From the NCBI GenBank assembly GCA_021229015.1, contig CM037783.1, positions 25,424,052 through 25,488,051 of the forward strand: DNA of 64,000 nt, given 5' to 3'. How positions within the stretch are numbered: position 1 is the first letter of the stretch; each line of letters starts with the position of its first letter. Of this stretch, positions 35,215 to 47,200 are shown piece by piece. The notes beneath the pieces are model-generated. The model had not been told where the DNA came from, did not search any database, and saw only the letters and a list, made by a program, of their open reading frames with translations. Both the position numbers and the translations under genes were made by a program. The DNA comes from Solen grandis (lineage: Eukaryota > Mollusca > Bivalvia > Adapedonta > Solenidae).

Positions 35215-38200
35215 GTAAATGAACAATGGTTTCCCTTTAAGTTTTTTTTGCTGATCCTTCACTGTTTGCACCAACGCTTGCTAAAGAAAGGCATCGCAAA
35301 GTCTGAGCAATTTTTGTTATCCCCTGATCCCAAAAGCACTAACCCTTACATTTCTGATGGCACTTGTGACTGACTTTGCAACCAGTGTAGACCAAGATCA
35401 GCCTGCACACCCTTGTAGTCTGATCATGGTCTGCACTGTTTGCTCATTAGTCAATAAATTTTCAGCTAGTACCCCCATAAACAACTAATGGTTACAGTCC
35501 AAAATGAGGAAGAACAAGTCCAATTAAGAAATTTAGCATCGTAAGACGTGAGGGAGGTTGAACAGCAGCACTCTTGATCAACCTGTAGGTTACTGGGTAT
35601 TCTCATATTTTGAGACTGGTCTGGTTATATGGATTGCTTTATGTGGCCAATAATTGAGTGACTTTCTTTAAGAGTTGGAAAATAAGGAAATCTATATGCA
35701 TTGTATTTGGTTCTTTTCAGAATTAGCATAAGATATTAGCATAAGAAATTAGCATAAGAAATAAAATATTGCCAAGCACTGAAGTTTGAAGGTACTCCTT
35801 GAAGTGTCAGTTTATGAAAGTCCCAGGTTCAAAACTAGTCTTGTCTCAAAAAACCTCCTTGATTTATAAGAAAAAGAGTTATTTTAATATTTAATTAAAG
35901 ATGAGCTACATTGTCAAATACAGTTTTATTGTTAAGTATTGAATAATGAAATTAAGTTCATAAATATAAAAAAGTTATGCTGTCTGGGTAAGTTATGACC
36001 TTATCAAAGATACAATTTATTTTTTTTGAATGAATTAAATGTGGAGAATTAGATATAATTGCCAATTTTACTAGACCTTGACCTATGACCTTGACTTCTA
36101 CAGCCCTTTTGGAGGCAGCCACTGCCCGCTCAATGCCTGACCTGGCCATGCAGATGTCGCGACATGTGACGGAGGAGAAACCAGTGGAAGAAGGGAAGGA
36201 CTACCTGCCTTCATCCGGGGAGAAGAAGGCCAAGAAGGGCTTTCTGTCCTTCCTCAGCAAGAAGGATAAGAAGTTCAAAGTGGTAGGTTGAGCTGCTTTG
36301 TCTATTTCATAGTCCATCAAGCAGTTTTCTTTGTGGTTTAAGGGTTTATGTCTCACTGGTTGGTAACTGTTGTTACAGAGATGGTAAAGAATTTGTTATA
36401 GGGAACAGGATCATATGAACTGTATAGGATAATTATGACTGAGCACAGCTTGACCTGCATTCTGTGGTCACCTGCACAAAGCATCCTGTCTTTAGCAACC
36501 AGCTTTCAGACTTCCAAACAAAAATATTAAGATACATGGATGTTTGTACTAAAGTTCTTAAACAGCTACTTTGGCTAAGGCAAGAAGCCACATTTCTTAT
36601 TCACATGATGGATAGGCTGTTCTAGATTATTTTTTTTTTTTTTAATATATCCATTTTAGAAAATATTTTACATATGAAAGAGATGTTTTGGATATAGTAT
36701 ATTTGAATATACATTATATGATGGTATTTTATTTTGTAGCAACAGGAAATGTCAGGCATTGAGGCACCACGTAGAAAGTCGGATAGTTTTCATAGTGGAG
36801 CAAGAGAAAACATCCGACCTCACACTATGTATGCAGATTCTGGTGAACTGGAACACTTTGATCTTCGTAGAACTACTGGTGACCTTCATAAACATAACAA
36901 GGCAAACAGAAATGACTTTCGCAAGAGCACGGGTGGTAATCTGATGCCCTTGAATGAAAATATTTCGCTTGGAATGAAAGAAGACACAATTGAAGTAGAA
37001 ACTGTACCTAAAACTGCAGCGAGTAAGCCGCAGTCAGCAGCAGACGCAAAACCAAAAAAGAGCGGGAAAAAGCGTGCTGCTCCTCCTCCACCTCAGGCTC
37101 AAAAACCACAGACTGTTCAAGTAGAGATAGAAGTAAATCCAAAACAAGAGGTGGACAGTAAGGTTGATTTACCAGAGGTGCGGGTTCCTTCGAAAAAATT
37201 ACATTCACGGAATAGTTCAGATTCAAGTGGTTATCATGAGTTGACAGTTAGTGGTGCTGATTCTCCGGATGGTGTAAAGCTAGATAACTTGCAGACGACA
37301 CTAGACACCACGTCTATAGATAGTCTTGATCATTTTAATGGGGACAGTGGTATTCGTGATATGTCCCCGGTTCATAGACGCAATAAAAACCGCAAAGAAA
37401 AAGAGATTAGTTCTAGAGATTCTAGTATAGAAATTACAGAAATATCGGAGCCGCCCATTGCACCAGGAAGGAAGAAGAAGAGGGCACCACTTCCTCCCCC
37501 AGGGATGTCAGGTATGTTGTCATGGCAATGAGTGTATACATGACGCATGTCAAATTTGGTTAAAAGGCTAAAAGCAAAATGAGGGCATGGTGTAAAACTA
37601 TTATAACTACTTCTTCTTTTATATGTAGTTACTGTAGATTGGCACCTTGCCCTTGAGGAAGAAGGAAAAACTCAAACAAATATACTGATAGGTCTGAAGA
37701 TCAGTTTTTATCTGATCAGAATCTGAAATTACTTCATTATTACCATTTAGTCCTTGTTTTATAAATGATATTTTGGAAAATTAAAATTGAATTGACCCAT
37801 ACTGACCTTTAGACCTGCAGTATGTTTGATATGCGGTATGTTTTGAGTTTTAAGTTTTTAACCCTTTCCCTCATATAGATTCATTTTGACGCACTCATTA
37901 GGTACCACATAAAGCCTGATCTGCAGAAAACCACAGTTAAACCTTACCAAATTTAATTACAAAATCCTCATTTCCAGACCACTGAGGAGCAGCGAACAGC
38001 ATAAAACCTGATCAGCCTACGAGTTACTCGCAGGCTGATCTGGTTTTATGCTGTTCGCATAGGTCTTTTCATGGTGTCCTCTATGAGGGAAAGGGTTAAA
38101 TGTAATTTTAGTTCATTGTCATACCTGGGTTAGTTTTCTTTAAAATTCACTTCAGATATATTTCACAATTTTATAGAATTCAATTTTAATCATAGATTAA

Positions 38201-41200
38201 ATTAGCATTAATTTTGTAGGTAATTTTTTTATATATCTAATATTGCATGTTGATAATCTAATTGTTTTGATTGTCGATTTTTTCAACAAAGGTACGAGAG
38301 TATCAAGTTTTGCATTATACTAATCCATTAATGATTACATTTTTACAGTGTAGTCAGTGTTTGATTTAACCATTGTTTAATCTATACATACCTAATAATC
38401 CATTCATATCATGGTACAGATAAACAATGAAGTCACACTTATGTCATATTTCAAATCTTTACAAATGTTAATCAATTAATTGTCACTATGTACATTTAGG
38501 AACCTATTCAACTATATTCTAACCATCAGATAAGGAATTTTAAGGACAAAACAATTTCTGTATCATTTACCCTGAGGGATATGAGTTTGAAAATTAGTTA
38601 TATCTGTTTCGAGTTTGTTAACAACATTAATGGCTTTGTTAATACTCTCTGACCACAAAATCTCTCAGCCTGGGGGACCAGTGTGACATGTGCTTTGTAA
38701 AACATTTGTAAATTATTTTCCATATAATGTCAGAATCATACTTATTGAATTATTCCCGTGCTGGATACATTATACCATCATGAAAACATTAACTGAATTA
38801 AATTAATTGATGTATCAAAATCAGATCAGGTGCTCTAAGGCAGTGTAAAGTGGAACAGTAATCTTGGTTGAAAATGGGATAATATAGGATTCATGTTAAC
38901 TTTTAGTTCCTTTAATCATTGAACCTTTTTGTCCCTGAGTGACTTATGTGCAGTTGTTATGCTAAAATAGTTAATAAAAATGATGTGTTTACAAAGCAAG
39001 ATATCAGCTGTCAGTATTATACCAAAACAAACTATGCTGTTTTCATAATTTGGCATGAATGGAATGACAAACAATAACCAGCAGTGTAGTGACGTTCTCT
39101 GAAGCTGAAACTATGGCACAAATGGTATCATTACAACAAATTCTGGCATATACATCCCACCGTAATGTACATGTAATATCCATGACCAGATCTGTTCATA
39201 AGGTTAATTAATGTAATGTGCACCATGACCCCAAGGTTAGGGTTCATTGATTACAGTCCAAAGGTCATGAGTTCTTTCTCTCCCTGTTGCTTGAAGAATT
39301 TTTCAAATGCTAATACTGTTGCAACCCAAGAACCATCTAGAGGTTTGAATATAAGTTGTTAAAAAATGATTAAAAACACACAAACGCTTTTAATTTAATG
39401 TAAAGTAAGACATTATTGTGAATTTCCCTTAACTTTATGCCATTCGTTTATTTATACTTAAAAATAGATACTTTTCATTTGAAAGTTTGGGACTCATTAA
39501 TCATTTGTGTTTGTAATTCTAACTGGCTTAAATAGAAAATATGTAAATCTTACATGTAAGCTGCACTTAGATTTACACTTAACAATAACAGGATTCAGTG
39601 TCTAGTGTTTCTCTTTATGTCATGCAAGTGGCTAATGGAGCAATTAACATTTTTATGTCTATTTTCATTTTTTTCTTTTGGTGTGTGTAGATGCTAACCT
39701 AGTTGTTTGGTTTCAGCATGTTCAATAAAAGTGTCTAATGAGACAAAACCTGCCCCAGGCAGTCCAACCGTTACTGTTGAGGAGAGGAAAGTCGGGAACC
39801 AAGAAGGTAAGGTTCTGGTCAGGGTTTGGTACCCAGCACTGGGCCTGGACTATAACAACAGGGGTCCACACATAGGAACCTTGTAAAATAACCACAATCT
39901 CAATTTACCACTTGAAGATTGTTATAAGTAAACTGTCCAAATGTTTTCAATTTCTAAATTCTCAGTGGTAATCCAAATATAGTACTAGTTGAATACTATG
40001 TAAAATGTAGATCCATTATAGCATGCTCCATTATAACGCATAAGCAGATATAACATAATCTAACATTAGATATCAATTCTTTTTTCCTTACCACATGGGT
40101 TTGAATCCCAGCAGGGTCGTTTGGATTTTCATGTGAGGAAGCCTTCCAGCTGGCTTGCGGTAGGTTGGTGGTTCTACCCGGATGTCTCCATGCATTCGGG
40201 GTCTTCCTACACCTGTAATTAGCTGGACGTCGCTATATGACTAAAATACTGTCGAAGCGACGGTAAACTAAAATAGTCAAATTTTTTTGTTGTAACTTTT
40301 GACTTAGGGTGAATTTTCACATGGATATAGTATGATTTAAGATGATGTCTAGACTTGGACCTCAAAAATACCGTTATAATGGAGCTGCCCTGTAGTTTGA
40401 GTCATCAGTCTTTAAACTGGATATTAGATATCTTGTCATTGAGATAGAGAAGAGCTTAAACCTGTGTATGATAGGTTATAGTTTTATACTATTTTGTTGA
40501 TCACAAGCTTGGTGTTTGTTAGATGACTTAACACAATTATTTGATTTATTTGTAACCTCTCTTAAAGCTTTATAATGCTTCATAGTCTAAAATTTATGCT
40601 CAGGAAATCAAGTTGGATGGAGCAAAATAATATTACTTGATCAAGAGCATTCATTATTTTAAATAAATACTTGCTCACCATAACATTATACTTAGGAGCA
40701 TTTTGCTTGTAGCATATTTCAAAAACAGCCCACCTATTGTTCAGCACATTTTTGTGATATTTGGTATGCATTTATGTATCAATTAAAACCAATTAATGAC
40801 AAAATGCTTGGGGCATAGCAAGAATTCCAGCAGTTTATGGTTGCTTTAATTGTATCCAGTTTCAATATCAGATGCCGTAATTGTATTTTAATGAGTTAAT
40901 ATTTTATGCATACTGATCTTATCAAAGTCAACAACATATACAGTGCTATGATATACATGTATACTGTATGATTATCAATGTTGGTTAACTTAGCACTAAA
41001 AACCATATTTTTAATTCTTCATTTTTCAGACTTCTGCTAAAAAATCTCATTTTCAGGAAGAACATAAAAAATTAAATCAATAATTATTTTTTTATTTTTT
41101 CCTTGCTCTATGATTTAACTTTTGCTGTGAATAAAGGACTGAACTATATTGTAATTATGTTGCTTTGAGTCTTATTTAACCAACAACCACATTTTCTGCC

Positions 41201-44200
41201 CTCCACAGATGAAGAGTTCTATGCTCTCCAGGCAATGGAGGAAGTGACCATGAAGTTCAACATTGATGATTCAGAAGATGATGATGATGATGATATGAAA
41301 ATGGTTGAGAATTCTTCCATACACAGCGAAGATTTAGACATATCCCACCGGCAGCGGCCACCTGCAACCTTTGTAGCCCCGCCTCCCCCGACAGAACCCC
41401 CACCGGAAGATTCCGAAGTGGTGGACTATAATATGGTTGTCAGCCAAGTCAGCACCATCGATATAGGTAAAGTCATAATGCTTGGAGTTTATGTTTTAAG
41501 AAAATTAACATGAGGCCTCTGCAGTCATAAACATATAGTGTAGGTTCATTACAGCACAGTGTCACAGGAGAGGTTATTGTTTAATCATTTATTTTCATTG
41601 GGGACTAGTTTTTATGGCTGACTTTATATATGAATATTAATCCCCATGAATACTTCTCATTTAGTACTGGTAGACCTTGAGTCAAGCACATGGATAAATG
41701 TACCAATGACATATCTAACGAAATTTAATGTCGAAGAAAGTCAGGTCAAGGACCTTAGTTTTCAGAAACCCTCTCATATCTTGTTCTAAGTAGGTTGTAA
41801 TGTCTCTATCATATATTCCTTTTATTGTGGTTCAGTTATGGAAACATTTTTTTAATACCAGATAGGTCTAGCTGGTTTTCCCCATAGAGTTCCTTAGAAG
41901 TTATGAGAAATAACCCTAATATGATATAGATGAGTCCGTTGAAAAAAAGCAATATTTTATCACCAAGGGCATGATCAGTCTGTGTTGACTTTGTTTGTTA
42001 ATGGATAATGGAGGGTTATAGATCTCTAGGAGCAGTGACTGGCAGTGTCCAGTTGAGTGAGATACTAATTGGTCTTCCATGTTGGGGCATTACATCAATG
42101 GCTCCAGTCAAGGGATGTTGGCTGTTTGTTAGATTTCCGTGGGTTGTAATGGGTCTTCTGGGACAGATTTGTGTGTTGTAGCTGCAGGCTCTGACAATCC
42201 TTCCATTATCATATGTAAATAGATGTCTAGATGTATATTGTCATTGTTATGCTTACAGCCAGCAGGTTATGGGTCAGTACACTGGGCTTAAGAAGCAAAT
42301 TATGTGCTGAGACTCTGTGTGCGGACATTTCAATGTCTTCCGTGGCTTTAAGCACTGGTCTTGTATACTTGCAAGTTATTTAAGTGTAATTATAAGCTCA
42401 AATGCAAATATTTATATACCCACCCCATTGGAACTAATGCTATGGCATATAGAGGATATTACAATAAGCTGTGTAAATACACTTCCTAATGGGTATATAT
42501 ATCCCAGGGTATTAACCCTTCATCTCATATAGTCTCATTTTGACGCACTCAATAGGTACCACATAAAGCCTGATCTGCAGAAAACCACAGTTATACCTTA
42601 CCAAATTTAATTATAAAGTCCTCATTTCCAGACCACTGAGGAGCAGCGAACAGCATAAAACCTGATCAGCCTGCGAGTTACTCGCAGGCTGATCAGGTTT
42701 TATGCTGTTCGCTGCTCTATGAGGGAAAGGGTTAACCCTTCACCTCATATAGTCTCATTGTGATTATTGAAAAACAGAGTGGACTCAGATCAGAGAGTTC
42801 CTATAGGATCTCTGTTTGCTCATACAATATTTTAGGTCAGGTTCTACGCAGTCTTCATAGCGAAAAAAAAAAAATCCTGTTGTTTCTTGTGCCATCTAAA
42901 GTGCAGTTAATTAATATTCAAGACATAACTTAGTGCATAAATATTCCTGAGGTAAAAGGTTATTACTGGTAACTAGAATGAAAGATGTAGATTTGAAAAT
43001 GAAGTATGAATGCCAAAAATTTATTCTTTACTACATGAAACTAAACATAAAAGTGTTTTAGCTCACCTGAGCAAAAAGTGCTCATGGTGAGCTTTTCTGA
43101 TCGCCTTTTGTCCGTCGTCCGTGTGTGCGTCTCGTGCGTCCGTCGTCAACAATTTCTTTAAACAACATCTCCTTCTAAACTACCCGCTGGATTTTGATAA
43201 AACTTCACAGGAATGTTCATTATGGGACCCTTTACCAAATTTGTTAAAATTATTTTGATTGGTCAAAAATTTAGGTCACAGGAGCTAAAAATAGATTTTA
43301 AAAATGAAAATTTTAAAAATCTTCTCCGAAACCACAAGGCCTAGTCTTTTGATTTTTGGTATGTAGCATGATCTTATGACTCTCTGCGAAGATTGTTCAA
43401 ATTATGACCCTGGGGATTTTGACCCCGCCCCAGGGGTCACTTGATTTAACATAGGCTAATATAGGAAATACTTGAAAAATCTTCTTCTCAGAAACCACAA
43501 GGCCTGGGGTTTAGATATTTGGTGTGCAGCATTGTCTAGTAGATCACAACCAAGTTTGTTCAAATCATGGCCCTGGGGTCAAATTTGGCCCTGCCAAGGC
43601 GTCACCTGATTTTACATAGGCTAATATAGAAAAAAATTGAAAAATCTTCTTCTCAGAAACCACAAACCCTGGGGTTTAGATATTTGGTGTGTGTAGCATT
43701 GTCTAGTGGATCTCTACCAAGTTTGTTCAAATCATGACCCTGGAGTCAAAATTGGCCCCACCCCAGGGGTCACTTGATTTAACATAGACTAATATAGGAG
43801 AAACCTGAAAAATCTTCTTCTCAGAAATCACAAAGCCTGGAGTTTAGATATTTGGTATGTAACCTCTACCAAGTTTGTTCAAATCATTAATCATGCATTG
43901 TCTAGTGGATCTATACATAGTTTGTTCAAATCATGGCCCTGGGGTCAAATTTGGCCATAGGGGTCACCTGATTTTACATAGGCTAATATAGAAATAACTT
44001 GAAAAATCTTCTTCTCAGAAAACACATGGCCTTTGGTTTAGATATTTGTGTGTAGCATTATCTAGTTGATTCTTACCAAGTTTGTTCAAATCATGACGCT
44101 GGGGTCAAAATTGGCCCTGCCCCAGGGATCACTTGATTTTGCATAGACTTATTTTGGAAGAAACTAGAAAAATCTTTTTCTCAGAAGCCACAAGGTCTTG

Positions 44201-47200
44201 ATTTTAGATATGTGGTATGTAACATGGGCTAATAGACCTCTACCAAGTTTGTTCAAATCATGACCCTGGGGTCAAAATTGGCTCTGCCCCAGGGGTCACT
44301 TGATTTTACATAACCTAATGATACCAGGTGAGCGATCCAGAGCCATCATGACCCTCTTGTTTAATATAGTCTTTAGCCTATATAATGAGTATCTAACTTA
44401 AGACCAGTCTGTGAGTTATAAGTGACTTGGGGCTGATCTGGTTTAATTATGGTCGTGGTAGATTACTACCTTGATTGCCTCTGGAGGTTAAGGGTTAAAT
44501 CATCCCATAGATATAACTAGGAGGTAGTGTTTACTACTGATGACCTTCTCAGGCACAAAGTACTGCAGGAATCATCAAGTGGAATTATTTTTTAATTGTG
44601 TTTCAATATCAAAATAAAAAAAATATATATAAATTTTGAAATTAATGAAATTAACACTTAATCATAACACCAGTCTAAGTGGGAAGTTTAAGTCAACTAC
44701 AAGCTATATTTTATGTACTATGACTAAGACAGCTTGGGTACATTATCTTACAGGAGTGGGAGAGGACACGACCAGTCTAAGTCCAAGCAGCTCCAAAGGC
44801 AGTAAGTATCCATGTCTGCAAAGTTTTAGAGTTTTTGTGTTGATTTAGTTGTTGAACATTATGACAGACCATATATATTTCAGTATACTTGTACTTAGAA
44901 GTTTATTGGTACAAGTGTATGCCCTGAGTTTTGAGCCTGTTAAGATTTGAGATTATGTTTAACTTAGGTTTAAATATTTTACATCAATTTTGAAGAAGAA
45001 TTTTACAACCTGTAACAACTGATTGACCTCATGCCAAGATCAGCATACTGCAGCCACAGATATTTGTTGAAAAGTAAATTTTACGTGCATTTTCATGTCC
45101 AGTTTTTGTTTACATTTTCAATGGTTTAAGCATTTTGAATGCTTACTAGAGGTGGCCTGGCATTATAATAATTCCTTCCATGGGCTTCAGGTTTAAAAAA
45201 AAAAGAATTTTAGCTCTTGAGATGCGGTTTTATTTATTTTTTTAATCCTTTGGTTTTAAAAAAACTGAATTCTGTTAGCTAGGTTATACAGGTTGACATA
45301 ACTTGATTATAATGTTAAGTGTTACACTGAAACTTTTGTATGCAGTAAGCCAGTCCTAGGCAACCAGCGGTCAGATTCAAGGCTGTCATTCTGTGGTACA
45401 TTTGGTCTGTATATAACTGTCATCGTTAATCAGAAGTCAGTCTCATTAATTGTCTTTACTGGTTGCTGAGGACAGGTTGACTGAATATATGAAAAAAAGA
45501 CAGTTACAAAGTTTCCTAAAAATGTTGATATGTGTAGCAAATGTCACAGTTCTGATAAATCACAAAAGGGGAGAAACTTGTGTGAGTGGTCCAGTTCCTC
45601 AACCAGTAGAGTATTTTATGTAAGCTTAATGGTTCTGGGTTCGAGTCCTGGTCAGGCTTCACTTTTCTCTCCCCAATGTGACAATAATACAATGTGTATG
45701 CTTCAACTGTACATAACTGCCTATCACATGATGTGTAAACTGCAAATTGTATACAGAATAACCCTAATATTACTGCCAACTAACTGCATGGTGTTATTGA
45801 AATGGGTGGGTCGCAGCACAAACACATATAACTCATGAAATGTTACCGTAATACTTAGATATATGTACTGGGGGTAGCAAAAGGGAATGTTTTTATAAAT
45901 TTCAAGATTTATTTTTGCATGTCTTAAGCTTTTAAAAGGAAAGTATATGTACATGAAATTACTGATTATAATATTTACAAAAATTCTTAAGGATGAAATA
46001 TTGTGTGTGAGCAAAGACAATTTTTCAGTCCTTTAAAATACTGTTGAGATTAAGTATATAGAGCGCCAAGTGGTCAGTATCTTGGCCTAGACACTAGAAT
46101 ATACCATCTTCAGAAGGTTTTTGTATTACTGGTACAATCCAGGAAAAGGGAATCTGTATATTTTATAGCCATGTATATCTGAAATATTTTTCATAGGTAA
46201 AATGTAGTCTGATCATTTGGGAAAACACATAATGCTGGAAAATTAAAAAATAATTTTAAAGTCAAAGGATGAAATAGAAGTGTGTTGATAGTTTTTGAAT
46301 GCATGTCTTATCAATACACCCAGATAACCATTGAAATCCTTGTTTCAATTGTTGCATACTGTACTTAACAAACACACTGTTCCATTTCCACGTGCGGCTC
46401 GTGCAGCGAGAAGTCGGAGGAGCAGTGCATCTAGCAACACGTCAGTTAACACACTTGAGGATTTGAGCCTCGCTTTCAAACAAACTATTGCCATGGGAGA
46501 GGAGGCATTGGGTTTTGAGTCTGATAATGATGATAGTGTCCAAGGTATCACAAATGTGAAAAATAGGCTGGTTTTCTGCTGGATGAAACTGGACTGGTTC
46601 TACATTTATTTTCTAAATTTTAAGAAGATTAATGTTATTTTAATTTATATTCTTTCAAATATTTATAAAAATGCTTTCCTGACTGGGAAAGATAGAAAAA
46701 AATTAAACCATAAGCTTTTTGTGGATTATTTAATTTGATAATATATTTGATGATTAATAGTCCAGTTTCATGAGTGTTTTGTTTGCAACCAGTCTGTTAG
46801 TGTGGACCAGAGTTGGTCATTCAGTTTCGGCTCTATTTACCGCTGAGTACTTGCCTTGTCAGCGTAGGACACTTCACTTTCACATGCACAGTCCATGTAT
46901 ACATCAAGAGGAAGTTTATATATGAATAGTGCATGTGAATGCTTTTGAGTTTCTGCAAGTTTTCTGTCTTTGATTTATGAGATTATGGATTTTCTTCCAA
47001 AGCCATTGTTTTTTGTTCTTTAACAGCTGTGTGTTATTAGTAATGATCACTATGAAAAGAAAAAGAAATGTCCTTATTTGGACTAGACATAAAAAAAAAA
47101 CTTGCAGGAACTTAGCACGATTTGGAAGGTCTCGCATTTCACTGTAGATGCTTTAGCTAGATTCCGTGGTGTACTTACAGGGCTGCCTCTGTATTCCTAA

